From Odobenus rosmarus divergens (lineage: Eukaryota > Chordata > Mammalia > Carnivora > Odobenidae), in assembly GCF_000321225.1 (NCBI RefSeq), contig NW_004450401.1, positions 3,131,967 to 3,195,966 of the forward strand: DNA of 64,000 nucleotides, read 5' to 3'. Both the position numbers and the translations under genes were made by a program. The notes below the pieces were generated by a model. It saw only the letters and a list, made by a program, of their open reading frames with translations. It was not told where the DNA came from and searched no databases. Below are positions 1 to 12,337 of this stretch, in pieces (position 1 is the stretch's first letter; every line of letters starts with the position of its first letter).

Positions 1-43
1 AAAAAAAAAATACATTAACCCAGATATTAATGGAAGGGTTTAT

Positions 44-412
44 TAGTTTGCTAGGGCTGCCATAACAAAGTACCAGAGACTGGGTGGTTTAAACAACAGA
101 AATTTGTTTTTGCCCTCACAGTTCTGGAGGCTGGAAGTGTCAGCAGGCCAGCTTCATTCTGAGGCCTCTCTCCTTGGCTTGTAGATGGCCGTTTTCTCCC
201 TATGTCCTCACATGGGCTTCCTCTGTGCACCGATCTATGTCCTAATCGCTTCTTATAGGGACACCAGTTATATTGGATTAGGGCCTACCCCAAAGCCTCA
301 TTTAAACCTTATTTACCTCTTGAAAGACCCTATCTCCAAATATAGTCACAGTCTGAGGTACTGGGGGTTAGGACTTCAACATGTGAATGGGGGGGGCACA
401 ATTCAACCCATA
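44..412 (-). mobile_element. MLT1-type LTR (ERVL-MaLR)
   Basis: It starts GTTTGCTAGGGCTGCCATAA and ends in CAATTCAACCCATAACA, the reverse complement of a solo MLT1 LTR. Short open frames here are incidental. Confidence 0.75.
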
Positions 413-487
413 ACAGAAGTTTTCAAAGATGCATATATAAGAATATTTACCACAACACTGTTTATAAAAGGAAGTGTGTTGGGCAGC

Positions 488-1012
488 CTTCTAAATAGCT
501 CCCAATGATCCCTGCCTCCTGGTTGCCACACCCTTGTGTAACCCCCTCCCCTTGAACATCAGCTGGAAATAGTGACTTGCTTCTGAAGAATAGAATATGG
601 CACAAGTGATGGGATGTCACATCTGAGATCAGGTTATAAAAGACTGACTTCTCTCTTGCTGGCACTCTTTCTCTGGCTTCTCATGTGTTTGCTCTGGTAA
701 AGAGGAACACTTGGTAAGGAACTTGGTAAGGGTGGCCTCTGGTCAATAGTGAGCAAGGGACTGAGGCCCTCATCCAACAGCCCTCGAGGAACTGAATCCT
801 GTCAGCAACCACTGCATGACCTTGGAAATGGATCCTGCCCAGTCGAAGATGACTCTGGCTCTAGCTGATACCTTGACTGCTGCCTCCTGAGAGTTCCTAA
901 AACAAAGGACCCAACTAAGCCGTGCTTGGATTCAAGACACATGAAACTGAGATGATAAATACGTGTTGTTTTAAGCCACTGAGTTTTGGGGCAAGCAACA
1001 AATAACTAAGAC
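488..1012 (+). mobile_element. MLT1-type LTR (ERVL-MaLR), divergent
   Basis: It ends with TTTTAAGCCACTGAGTTTTG followed by a TAACTAAGACA-type terminus, typical of MaLR LTR 3' ends. The body is diverged. Confidence 0.6.
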
Positions 1013-2617
1013 AGAAAGTAAAATTAAATTTCTATAGAGAGATAACTAGCATAATATATCAAGTTTTATACACACACAAACCATGGAATAAATTTTAAAT
1101 GGTGCTACAAGATCTATATTTACATGGAAAGTTTATATGATATAGTTTGTGGAAAAAGCAGATTACAAAAGAGCATGCGTAGTAAAATCCCATTTACATG
1201 TTCTAGGATGCTTTGGCATATAAGTCAAAAAGACATAACTCAAGCAGTCTTTAATAAAGAAATGTATTGGCTTATATAATAGGAAGTCTAGAGGCAGGGT
1301 GGGTTTCCGTGGTTCAGTCAGTATCATCAAGGCTCTAGCTTTTTCCATGTTGTTCCCTCCCTTCAATGTGTGGTCTTCATCCTAGTATTAATTTCCCTTT
1401 GGATCTGTGGGTGGCTGCTACTGATAATCGAGGACACTTGCATCCTCTTCAGGTCCATGTCCCACTTGGAAGGGAAGGAGAGAAGGAGTTGCTTCCAGAA
1501 ACTCTACCAGAAGAATGTGGAAAACTTTTCCAGAAATCTCCAGAAAACTTTTTCTAGAGACTCATTAGTCCAAGTTGCCTCAAATGCCCATTCCTAACCC
1601 AACTGTTGCTAAGAGGCTAGGATGACGTTAGATCAGTCAGGTTTCCCCTTACATTTGGAAGTGGGACCCTGCAACACTTGGGTTTCTTGTAGGCAGAGTG
1701 GCTGCCTGCACTTCCAATAGGGATCTGCTGGGAAGAAGAAAAGTGAGGGTAGAGAGTGTGGGGGCAACTAATAATGGGCACTACATCCTATCTGTGTGTG
1801 TATCTCTTTGTGCGTTTACTATCTCAAGTGGATGAGATTAAGAATGATCTCATTTTCTTTATATTTTTCCTTATTGGATGATTTTTTTTTTTTTTTTGCA
1901 ATTAGGCTCAGGGCCTATGCAGCCCAATGTATTTAAACAATAATCTCCTTTCCATGAACTGTTTATATGGGTTCTACTTTAAGCTTACATGCTTCTATTT
2001 TATTGGGGGTGCAATCTCAGGCAAGCAAGAGTGAAGGGGAAAGCTAAGTGAGGAAAGAGTGGAAAGAACCAATATAAGGGGGTGCATAACCAAGCTGGCC
2101 ACCACTTTAAAACAGCTTGTTATTTGGTCTTACACAATGTCTCCAGAGAGGCTATTAGAAACGACTGCACTCAGAATAGTTTCTCAGGGAGAAGGAGGAG
2201 CAACTTATCAACTGGTTCCTCCCATCTCCTGTGTCTCACTGACTGCTGCCCCTCAGGGTGTGACCTCCACAACACCTCAGGCTGTGAACCTGACTCTTCA
2301 GGCAGCCACAGAGGAAGCCAGGCCTCTGGAGGGTGGTCTCCCCTGGTCATGAGTATTGCACTGGGCTCCTCAGTGTTGGGGGAGAGAGCAGGGAAGCAGG
2401 GAACAATGTGAGCAATCACTAGAGCCACCCTCGCTGAAGTAAAGAAAGAGGCCATGATCAAGGAGGGGAAGTGAAGCTCAGTGGCCATTCTGGGCCTGGT
2501 CCCTTTTCCTTGCAACAAACTCAGCCTTGACTAGAACAATACCCTTTTATAAAGCCCAGTTGGTTGTTTTTCTCCTTTCCCGGAACCTTCCTAAGCACAT
2601 TGCACTTTTCCTTGTTT
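1013..2617. other. Intronic sequence, no gene
   Basis: Contains a poly(T) run at 1881-1898. The part at 2050-2500 is GC-richer and may be an old LTR. Nothing firmly identified. Confidence 0.5.
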
Positions 2618-2740
2618 CTGGTCATAGGTGGACTTATTGCATAAGACCAAATACTCCTTGAGGGCAGGAGTTATAACACACCCATCTCTGTATTCCTCCG
2701 GGCATACAGTGGGCATTCAATGAATGCCTAAAAATAAAAA
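2618..2740 (+). mobile_element. L2-like 3' fragment
   Basis: CTCCTTGAGGGCAGGAGTTA followed by GTGGGCATTCAATGAATG is typical of L2 3' ends. Confidence 0.5.
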
Positions 2741-2743
2741 TCA

Positions 2744-2943
2744 GGGTGCCTGGGTGGCTCAGTTGGTTAAGCATCTGCCTTTGGCTCAGGTCATGATCCC
2801 AGGGTCCTGGGATCGAGTCCTGCAGTGGGCTCCTTGCTCAGGGGGGAGTCTGCTTCTCCCTCTCCCTCTGCCCCCTGTTTGTGCTCTCTCTCTCATACAC
2901 ACTCTCTCTCTCTCTCAAGTAAATAAATAAAATCTTTGAAAAA
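2744..2943 (+). mobile_element. CanSINE
   Basis: Full-length tRNA-derived head and CT-rich middle with TCAAGTAAATAAATAAAATC tail. It abuts the end of an L2-like fragment. Confidence 0.92.
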
Positions 2944-3989
2944 TAAAATTAAATTAAAATTAAAATCAATATTCTTAAATTCACTCTCCTATGATAGTTT
3001 TCAGAGGCTCTGAGTACTGAAGATTCACAAGGAAATCTAGAAAGTGACAAACCACTGTGAATAGTGACTCTTCCTTCAAGGGAACCTGTATTTTATATCA
3101 GAATAGGGAGGGGGCTTTAGCAAATTAGCTTGTAAGTTAAGATCAAAAGACAATATCCTTTGCAATTTCCTCATCCCATGTTATTTCACAGATGGTAATT
3201 CTGGAAGCATGGAAGCATACAGTTAGACAGGTTAACATTGGCATAGGAGTTTTTCTCTATTTTGGGAATGAAAAAAATGAAAATCCTATCTTGTGAGTGT
3301 GGAAGCAGCAACATAATTTTATCTTAAAGTAGTAATAATCCATCAGTTCATTCATTCAACTGACTTAGCATCTACGTACATAGCATCTATGTACAAGGGA
3401 TGGTGTTGGGTGGTATGAGAGATATAAAGGCACAGTTGTCCCATTCTGGTAGGCAGAGTTAAATTGAAATTACTATAATACAAGTTATGACTGGGCATAT
3501 TCCCTTATTTTTATTCTATCATTACTTTAAAATGTTAGTTTACTGCAAATACCTAGTAACCACAGAGGAATAGGCTCAGAAAAGTGGTCTATAAAATATT
3601 AATTTGAAAATCTTCTCTTTCTAAACTCTTACATACCCTGAGAGAGTCAAGATAGAACCATGTGGACAGCTGTCTATCAACTTTTTAATAACAACTAGGA
3701 CACAAAAGTAAGAATAGTTTTTAAGTTCACTTCATCTCATAACCAGTACTTAGGAACAGACAAAAAAACCCAACCAACAGTTCATTGCTTTTGAAAATAC
3801 TACCTACTAGGTGGTATTAAAGGCTATTGGATGAGAACAGCTACTACTGTAGAGAAACTATGGAGTCATCGGGGTTAGCTCATAAACAAATACCAGTTGC
3901 CCAATAGAGACTAATGTAAGCAGCATGAATATGCTGCCACCAAAATCCTGAGCTGGGACCTAGAGACTACAAAATAAAGGTATTTCAGT
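2944..3989. other. Intronic sequence, no gene
   Basis: AT-rich; only a weak L2-like piece seen. Confidence 0.5.
3325..3445. mobile_element. L2-like fragment
   Basis: CATCAGTTCATTCATTCAAC with GGATGGTGTTGGGTGGTATG resembles diverged L2. Confidence 0.35.
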
Positions 3990-4100
3990 CCTGGGAAAGT
4001 TGTTAAAATTATTTTACAGAAGAAGTAACTGATTGGAGAGGCTTGTGTAACTTGCCTAACGTCACATGACTAGTTGGCAGCAGGGGCCTTGAATCCCCAC
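3990..4100 (-). mobile_element. MIR fragment
   Basis: Antisense MIR core: TGTGTAACTTGCCTAACGTCACATGACTAG in order (given here in parts as in the family). Confidence 0.5.
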
Positions 4101-4147
4101 CATACTGATATGTTAGATTAGGTAAAATGTACACGAAATGCATTTTC

Positions 4148-4344
4148 TTTTTTTTTTTAAGATTTTATTTATTTATTTGAGAGAGAGAAAATGAGAGATA
4201 GAAAGCACGAGAGGGAAGAGGGTCAGAGGGAGAAGCAGACTCCCCGCTGAGCTGGGAGCCTGATGTGGGACTCCATCCCGGGACTCCAGGATCATGACCT
4301 GAGCCGAAGGCAGTCGCTTAACCAACTGAGCCACCCAGGCGCCC
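4148..4344 (-). mobile_element. CanSINE
   Basis: Complete copy between two copies of ACGAAATGCATTTTC. Confidence 0.95.
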
Positions 4345-6059
4345 ACGAAATGCATTTTCAAATATAAATTCTTCAGCTTCTTCTGAACTGGACAGATCCT
4401 GAAGAATCTTTTTCTAAAAATTCTAAAGTGTTTGAAATTACTATTACCCAATGAACACTTTTATCTATTTATTCATTTTCTATTAAATGCCGGGCACTGA
4501 GGTTACAAAGACAAAAGGCAAAAAAAAGTGTAGTCTCTGCCTTAAGTATGTTAAGTATGGAGAGGCAGGAAATGGAAACAGTGAAAATATGAAATGTGAG
4601 CAGTGCTGGCCTAGGAGTGTGTGTAAGGTCTCGAGGCGTGAGGGAAGTCTGCAGATAAAGAGCTCCATGAGAACACAGTCTAGAAAAAAATAAGAAGGTG
4701 CTCATCGGGTAGATGATGGGGAAAGAAGGGCACTTACAGGAGGAGCTGTGTGTGCAGAGCATGATGCTTGGAACAGCTGGGCAGGCACGCTGGAGGGGGG
4801 ACTGCGGCAGGTCATGCTGGACAGAGATATAGTCACAATGCCAGATGACCAAGGACCTTAAATTAAAAGCCTTTAGAAGGAGTCCGAACTTACCCAAAAG
4901 AAATGGACAATGGTTGAAGGATTTTAAGAAGAGCTTCCAGCTCAGTTATAGAAAAATGTTTGTGAAAAATGACTTTGGCGTCCACGTCATGAAATAAACT
5001 TAGGTTAGGACTCTATAGTACATCAAATTGTCATAGTAACACCCTTACTGAAATGAGATGTTCTGTTAAGCTTGTTATTTCCCAGAAAGAAGTTCTGAAT
5101 TTTTGTAAATAAGTGAAAAACTCTGACATTTATAGGAAATGCAGCCACATTTTTACACAAATGCTGCCCTTCACCCCACCTAGTTTCTTAACTCCTTCAT
5201 ATGTATCAAAAATTTTCATATACTGATGTTTTAAACAATAGACAACAGGTGTAACCAACGGTGCCTGCCATTATGTTAAATAGATGCCCAATTAACACCA
5301 ACATCAAGTCTAAAATAAAATGCGTTTTAAGTATCTTCTACATCTACATTAGTTGTTGTGAATGTTAAAAAAATAATAATAAACACAAAGCTCATCTATC
5401 TAGAATTTTCCAAGCACAAGTGTTACAACTAAATATTCAACTGAGGGCTACACGTAAACTCAACTAACATCTGTCCCATCAGATAGACACATGTAATGCT
5501 TATTGGTCAATCTAGAAATGTGCTCGTTTACATTCTAATTTCATTAGGAATCCAAATGTTTGAAAAATGAGTAAGTCCAGGAGTCCTTACCCAGGCCTGC
5601 TGACCCAACTTTTTTTCTCCCATCAGGTAATCAGCAATAATCAATGGCATGAATTCAGGAATTACTCATTTACATATTTAAACTGACATTTTGAAATGAC
5701 AATGAGAAGCTGACAATTAACTGTTCTCTAAGGAAATGCCCTTTCTCTCCATATGGTTTCTACTCTGGGACTAACACTTAAAGAGATTTTCAATTTGCGG
5801 AACAACATAGAGTCTCCCCAGCTGAGACTCCCATGGAACTTCATTTAGAATGCAAATGCATCACCTTCTGTACCAAGTATTAAATGCCATTTGCTAAGAA
5901 GGCAGTTATAAAATGAAAATTCACCCTCACCATAGGCCTTGGGTAAATTAAACAGTAAAGAAATGTAAGGCTTTGGGGAAAATGTATTTTCTTGTGTTAG
6001 CTTGGCAGCATGTATGATGGAAAAGGCCCTCAAGTAGGACCACAGATTCATCCTTCCCC
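4345..6059. other. Repeat-poor intronic block
   Basis: No recognisable transposon in about 1.7 kb, rare in this window. Around 5100-5750 it is AT-rich without low-complexity decay, as in conserved non-coding DNA. No coding frame. Confidence 0.5.
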
Positions 6060-6195
6060 CAGAGGCTTTGTTATCGTGGCTCCTTGTCTTAAAATAGAGA
6101 TATTAATTCCTGTTGCACAGATGACATGAGATAATGTGCGTATTAATTGATTATAAACTTTAAAGGCTTCCATAAACATATGCCATTATTTAGAC
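6060..6195 (+). mobile_element. MIR fragment
   Basis: GGCTCCTTGTCTTAAAATAG, then GATGACATGAGATAATGTGC, diverged MIR order. Confidence 0.5.
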
Positions 6196-7103
6196 ATTCA
6201 TTAATATACTGAACTCAAAATAAAAGGACTGTAAAATAAAAATGTAGCCTAGGGGAAAAAAACAAAAATACCCTGAAAAAATAAAGTTACTAAAAACGCA
6301 TGTGAACAAATTGATCTGTATATTCAATTCAATCCCTATCAAAAAATCCCAGCTGCTTGGGTTGAAGAAACTGACAAGCTTATTCTAAAATCTGTATGGG
6401 AATTCAAAGGACTAAGAATAGACAAAAAATCTTGAAAAAAAGAAGAACCAGGTGGAAGGATTCACACTTTCTGATTTCAAGACTTATGACAAAGCAACAG
6501 TAATCAAGACAGTGTAGTACTGGTATAAGAATAGGCATATATATCAATGGAAAAGAAATGAAAGTCCAAAAATAAACCCTTACATTTATGGTCAATTGAT
6601 TTTTGACAAAGTTGCCAAGAAAATGGGAAAAGAATAGTGTTTTCAACAAATGGTGCTAGGACAACTGGATATCCACGTGCAAAAGAATGAACCTGGACCC
6701 CTTCTTCACATCATACACAAATATTAACTCAAAATGGATCATAGACCTATATGTAGGAACTAAAACTATAAAACTCTTAGAAGAAAACATAGGTGACCTT
6801 GGGTTAGACAAAGCCTCCTTGGATATGTCACCAAAACACAAGCAACAAAAGGTAACATAATATATGATTCCATTTGCATGAAATGTCCATAGTAGGCAAA
6901 TCTATAGAGGCAGAAAGTAAATTAATGGTTGCTTAGGGCTGGAAAGTTTGGGGAAAGATGGAAGAATACTGCTTAAGGGTACAGGGCTTCTTTCTGAGGT
7001 AATAAAAATGTTCTAAAATTGATTATGATGGCGGTTGCAAAATCGTGAATATACCAAAAACAAAAAACAAAACAACAAAAAAACCCACACACATTGAATT
7101 GTA

Positions 7104-7125
7104 CTATCTATCTATCTATCTATTT
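7104..7125 (+). repeat. (TATC)n microsatellite
   Basis: Five units at the tail of the old minus CanSINE. Confidence 0.85.
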
Positions 7126-7253
7126 ATTTATTTTTAAGTAGGCTCCACACCCAGCCTAGAGCCCAACACAGGGCTTGAATTCATGACCCTGAGATCAAAA
7201 CCTGAGCTGAGCTCAAGAGCCGATGCTAATCCACTGAGCCACCCAGGCGCCCC
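7105..7253 (-). mobile_element. CanSINE, old subfamily
   Basis: Diverged copy without the CT-rich middle, flanked by GAATTGTAC inside an L1. Its tail has become a TATC/TATT microsatellite. Confidence 0.85.
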
Positions 7254-7359
7254 GAATTGTACACTTTAAATGGGCAGATTGTATAGTATGCAAGTTATAT
7301 CTCAGGAAAGCTGTTGGAAAATATCTGAAAGACACACATGTGAAAAGCAGCACTGAATA

Positions 7360-7596
7360 GTGGTCAAGACCTTCATTTGAGAACCAGAGACATCAGTTGA
7401 CGTTTGGTTCTTACTAACTGTGGAAACTTGAGCAAATAACAATATCTCTGAACCTGTTTTTCTCATCTTTAAATTGCATATAATAATAACTTCTTTTCAA
7501 AGGGGCTATTGTGAGTAGTAACTGAGGTCATGTATATAAGGTGTTGCCTTAGCATACAGGTGGTTAGCACACAGCACTCAATAATGTTAGCTGTTT
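7360..7596 (+). mobile_element. MIR
   Basis: TGTGGAAACTTGAGCAAATA, CTCTGAACCTGTTTTTCTCA and GGGGCTATTGTGAGTAGTAA follow the MIR consensus. Confidence 0.7.
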
Positions 7597-7816
7597 TTTT
7601 CTTAAGATTTTATTTATTTGTTTATTTACTTCTTTATTTGAGAGAGAGAGAGCATGCATAAGCAGGGAGGGGCAGATGCGGGGGAAGAGGGAGAAGGAAT
7701 CTGAAGCAGACTCCACACTGAGCATAGAGCCTGACTCGGGGCTCAAACCATGAGATCATGACCTAAGCCGAAACCAAGAGTCAGATGCTCAAATGACTGA
7801 GCCACCCAGGCACCCC
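7597..7816 (-). mobile_element. CanSINE
   Basis: Flanked by 17-bp duplication AATAATGTTAGCTGTTT at the end of a MIR. Confidence 0.94.
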
Positions 7817-8141
7817 AATAATGTTAGCTGTTTAAAAAAAAATATGTGGGCCTTGGCTGTAGGTAGTAGCTTAAAAATAGTAAGATATTGCTGTAAATGT
7901 TATTATAAAATTATTTATATGTAAACTTAATTAAACAGTGTTTCCAAATAGGGAGGCTGACTTGAAGACATGGAAAAAGAAAAATCAAGACTCCACTTGA
8001 GGTCTTTAGGTAATCACAGAGGCTAGATTTACTTTCCCAGTTTAGATTCACTCTTTAATAATACAGTACATGGAACCATGAAGGTGTTTATTCTAGCATT
8101 ACATAAAATACCGTATTTCAAACTTCTAAGATGCATAGTGA

Positions 8142-8338
8142 GGGCGCCTGGGTGGCTCAGTCGTTAAGCGTCTGCCTCCAGCTCAGGTCATGATCCCAGC
8201 GTCCTGGGATCCACTCCCACGCCGGGCTCCCTACTCAGCAGGAAGCCTGCTTCTCCCTCTCCCACTCCCCCTGCTTGTGTTCCCTCTCTTGCTATCTCTC
8301 TCTCTGTTGAAAAATAAATAAAATCTTTATAAAAAAAA
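8142..8338 (+). mobile_element. CanSINE
   Basis: Flanked by AGATGCATAGTGA on both sides. Confidence 0.95.
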
Positions 8339-8351
8339 AGATGCATAGTGA

Positions 8352-9059
8352 ATTAATATTGTGAAATCTGAAGGTTTCTTATAATTCTGTTGGCCTGGCA
8401 CTGACATAGTTACCACTGCGTGTGCAGCGTGAATCACGTTGTCATTCCTGGTAACATGACTAGATAACTCTCAATGCTTCCTTAAGAATACAAGTTCTGG
8501 CAATTGTCGGAGAATCTTCCATCTACACGATCTGGTAAGACCAGAAGTACCAACATCAATGACTACAGAAAGATGTCAGTCTCTTAAACAATCCTACAGA
8601 AAAGAGTTCGCCTCCTTTAAAGAAATGCTGCATCTCTGAATATTTTGATGTCATTGAGGCTGATACTGGGTGTGGAGACCCAACACCAATACTCTGTACC
8701 AAAAAGTGATTTGGAAGGCTTGCACTTTAAATGTGAAGAAATCTTAGGATTATTTTGAACAATCTGATCAGTCTGCTTTCCTTTTTTATGTATGCACAGC
8801 AGTAAAATGTGATTAACATCTATTACTAAGAAGCTTAAGGCAGAACTTTCAATAAAAATAAAACTAAAAATCTATCCAATGATATGTATCTTATCATAGT
8901 GTGACTGGTACAGAAAACAATGGTGTGTCCCAATCTATAGCATCTTCGATTTAATGAAATTCCAAAGCAAATAATTGGGAACAATCTAAATGTCTGACAA
9001 CAGAAGAATACTTAAATAAATTAAATAAATAATGGAATATTATAATTACAAATCACATT
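8352..9059. other. Intronic sequence, no gene
   Basis: AT-rich unique DNA; nothing recognised. Confidence 0.5.
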
Positions 9060-10188
9060 TTCCAATCTTTTTTATTTTGGTGACAGTTTTATTGAGATAT
9101 AATCCACATGCCATAAAATTCACCCATGTGAAGTGTATGACCCAATGGTTTTTTGTATATTCAGAGTTGTGCAACTATCACTATAATCAACTTTAGAAGA
9201 TTTTCATCACTTCAAAAGAAATCCGGTACACTTCAGCTATCATCCTTTAATCCCCCCATTTTCCCCAGCCCTAAAGCAATCACTAATCTTTCTGTCTATA
9301 AATTTGTATATTCTAGACATTTCATATAAATAGAATCATAGAATATGTAGTTTTTTTGTGACCGGACCCTTTTACTTAGCATAATACTTTCAAGGCTCAT
9401 CCATGTTGTAGCATGTTTCAGAGTAGTTCGTTCCTTTTTATGACTGAATAATATTCCATTGTATGGCTATCCCACATCTTGTCTATTCATCAGTTGACAG
9501 GCATTTGGGTTAATCACATCTTTGACTATTATGAATAAAGCTGCTGTGAGTGTTCATGTACAAGTTTGTGTGAGGACGTATGTCTTCAGTTCTCTTGCAT
9601 ATATACCTAGAAGCAGAGTTGCTGGAATATATGTTAATTCTATGTTTAAGTTTATGAGGATCTACTAGACTATTTTCCAAAGTGGTTGCACCTTTTTACA
9701 TCCCTACCAGCATTGTATGAGGATTCTGGTTTCTCCACATCCTTGCTAACACTTGTTATTATCTGACTTTGATTATGGCCATTCTACTGGATGTATGGTA
9801 GTGTCTCACTGTAGTTTCGATTTGCATCTCCCTAGTGGCTAATGATGATGAGCACCTTTTTATGTGTTTATTGGCCATCTGCATATCTTCTCTGAAGAAA
9901 AGTCTATTTGGATCCTTTGTCCATTTTTAATAGGTTTATCTTTTTATTATTGAGATGTAAGAGTTCTTTATATAATCTAGATGCAAACCCTTTGTTAAGT
10001 ATATGATTTGTAAATATTTTTTCCCATTCTTTGGGTTGTCTTTCACTTTTCTGATAGTGTCCTTTGAAGCACAAGTTTTAAGAATTTTTATTAGCCAAAT
10101 TTATCTATTTCTTTCTCTTGTAGTCTATGTTTTGGTGTCATATATAAGAATCTATTGCCAAATCCAAGGTGACAAAGATTTTGTCCTA

Positions 10189-10388
10189 GGGGCGCCTGGG
10201 TGGCTCAGTTGGTTAAGCGACTGCCTTCGGCTCAGGTCATGGTCCCAGGGTCCTGGGATCGAGCCCCGCATCGGGCTCCCTGCTCGGCGGGAAGCCTGCT
10301 TCTCCTTCTCCCACTCCCCCTGCTTGTGTTCCCTCTCTCTCTGTCTCTCTCTCTCTCTCTGTCAATTAAATAAAATAAAATAAAATAA
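10189..10388 (+). mobile_element. CanSINE in L1
   Basis: Flanked by AAAGATTTTGTCCTA; close to the commonest subfamily in this window. Confidence 0.95.
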
Positions 10389-11040
10389 AAAGATTTTGTC
10401 CTATGTTTTCTTCTAACAGTTTAATAGTTTTAGCTCTTAACATTCAAGTTTTTGATCCATTTTGAGTAATTTTTGTATATGAGGAATGTAAGGAATACAT
10501 ACATTTTGTATGTGAAAAATGTATACATTTTTGTATGTGAAGAAAGTGTCCAAGTTCACTCTTCCCCTTGTGGCTATGCAGTTGCCCCAGCCCCATTTGT
10601 TGAAAAGTCAATTCTTCCCATATTTCACCCTTGATGTTGAAACCCTTGTCTTCGTGCTCTTATTGAAAATAAATTCACTATAGACACATGGTTTGTTTCT
10701 GGACTCTCAGTTCTATTTCACTGATCTATAGGTCTATCATTTTGCCAATACCACACTGTCTTGATGACTGTTGCTTTGCAGTAAGTTTTGAAATTGGGAA
10801 GTGTGAATCCTCCACCTTAATTCTTCTTTTTCAAGATTCTTTTGACTATTCTGGATCCCTTTAATTTCCATATTAATTTTAGGATCAAATTATCAATTTC
10901 TGCACACAATGGCAGCTTGGATTTTGAGAAAATTTGCATTAAATCTGTGGATCAACTTTGGGGAGCACTGCTATCATAACAATATTAAATCTTCCTGTCT
11001 ATGAACAGGGGATGTCTTTCCTTTTATCCAATCATTTTTT

Positions 11041-11249
11041 TAAAGGGGGGAAGAAGCATTTTTTCAAATTTATTTATGAGAGAGAGGGAGAGAACATGAG
11101 CAGGGGTGGGGGGCAGAGGGAGAGAGAGAAAATCTCAGGCAGATTCTCCGCTGAGCAGGGAACCCGATGCAGGGCTCGATCCCAGGACCCTGGGATCATG
11201 ACCTGAGCCAAAGGCAGACTCTTAACTGACTGAGCCACCCAGCCGCCCC
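11041..11249 (-). mobile_element. CanSINE in L1
   Basis: Flanked by TATCCARTCATTTTTT, with one difference between copies. Confidence 0.93.
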
Positions 11250-11399
11250 TATCCAGTCATTTTTTATATACTAGAGGAATGAGATGATGCAGCTATGTCC
11301 CCAGGAAAACAGAAATGATATTCCTTGGTTATGGGATAATCGGTAATTTTTATTTTTAAACATTTCTGCATTTTCCAATTTTTCAACAAGAGTATCTTT

Positions 11400-11634
11400 T
11401 TTTAAAATTTTTTATTGTTATGTTAATCACCATACATTACATCATTAGTTCTTGATGTAGTGTTCCATGATTCATTGTTTGTGCATAACACCCAGTGCTC
11501 CACGCAGAATGTGCCCTCTTTAATACCCATCCCCAGGCTAACCCATCCCCCCACCCTCCTCCCCTCTAGAACCCTCAGTTTGTTTTTCAGAGTCCATCGT
11601 CTCTCATGGTTCGTCTCCCCCTCCGACTTACTAA
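11400..11634 (-). mobile_element. Young 5'-truncated carnivore L1
   Basis: Reverse complement of the L1 3' terminus, starting at a poly(T)-rich end and GTTATGTTAATCACCATACA. The direct repeat AACAAGAGTATCTTTT flanks both sides, and divergence from other copies here is low. Confidence 0.85.
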
Positions 11635-11672
11635 CAAGAGTATCTTTTATATAACCAGAAAGAAGTTATTCT

Positions 11673-11884
11673 TTCAATATTTTATTTATTTATTTATTTA
11701 CTTACTTACTTACTTATCAGAGAGAGAGTACAGCAGGGGGAGCAGGGGGAGCAGCAGAGGGAGAGGGAGAAGCGGGCTCCCTGCTGAGCAGGGAGCCCAA
11801 TTCAGGGCTCAATCCCGGGACCCTGGGATCATCATGACCTGAGCCAAAAGAAGGCGCTTAGCCGACTGAGTCACCCGGGGAACC
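11673..11884 (-). mobile_element. CanSINE, half of a head-to-head pair
   Basis: Complete minus copy with TTTATTTACTTACTTACTTA tail. Its head touches a plus-strand partial SINE. Confidence 0.9.
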
Positions 11885-12010
11885 AAGGTCATGATCCTAG
11901 GTCCCAGGATTGAGCCCCATATCAGGCTCCCTGCTCAGCGGGGAGACTGCTTCTCCCTCTGTCCCTTACTCTCTGTCTCACTCTCTCTCTCAAATAAATT
12001 TTTTTAAAAA
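11885..12010 (+). mobile_element. CanSINE, 5'-truncated
   Basis: Begins inside the family at AAGGTCATGATCCTAGG and runs to a CAAATAAATTTTTTT tail. Confidence 0.88.
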
Positions 12011-12221
12011 GGAAAATATTTTTTAATAAAATACACTCACATTTAAAGTACTTTATAAACATGGAATATGCTTGGAAATGAAAATGGTTGAAAGATTTTT
12101 CAAGATACCTGAACAATACCAGTGTTTATACTCGGCCATTTTTTCATCAGAATTTACTGATTGAATACTTTATGGCCAATAGTGTGCTAGACCCTAAATG
12201 TACTGTTTTTTGTCTATTTGC

Positions 12222-12337
12222 TTGTTTTTTTGTTGTTGTTTTTAAGTAGGCTCCACACCCAGCGTGGATCCTGAGATCAAGCCCTGAGCTGAAATTAAGA
12301 GTCAGACGCTTAACCCACTGAGCCACCCAGGCACCCC
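12222..12337 (-). mobile_element. CanSINE, old short form
   Basis: TAAGTAGGCTCCACACCCAG to GAGCCACCCAGGCACCCC; lacks the CT-rich part. Flanks share TGTACTRTTTT. Confidence 0.85.

Larger units (their letters stand above)
6255..7312 (+). mobile_element. L1 fragment, ORF2 3' end and 3' UTR
   Basis: It carries the C-terminal ORF2 region (for example CAACAAATGGTGCTAGGACA and AAACTCTTAGAAGAAAACAT) and an old L1 3' UTR, with stops and indels. A minus-strand CanSINE interrupts it at 7105-7253. Confidence 0.85.
9060..11270 (-). mobile_element. L1 3' region, antisense, with two SINEs inserted
   Basis: The plus strand reads the reverse complement of L1, including ATTCCATTGTATGGCTATCC and TTGTCTATTCATCAGTTGAC. 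CanSINEs at 10189-10388 and 11041-11249 interrupt it, each with a target duplication in L1 sequence. Confidence 0.85.

Noticed and set aside
185..508. 107-residue open frame
   Set aside because: It lies in an antisense MLT1-type LTR and its flank.
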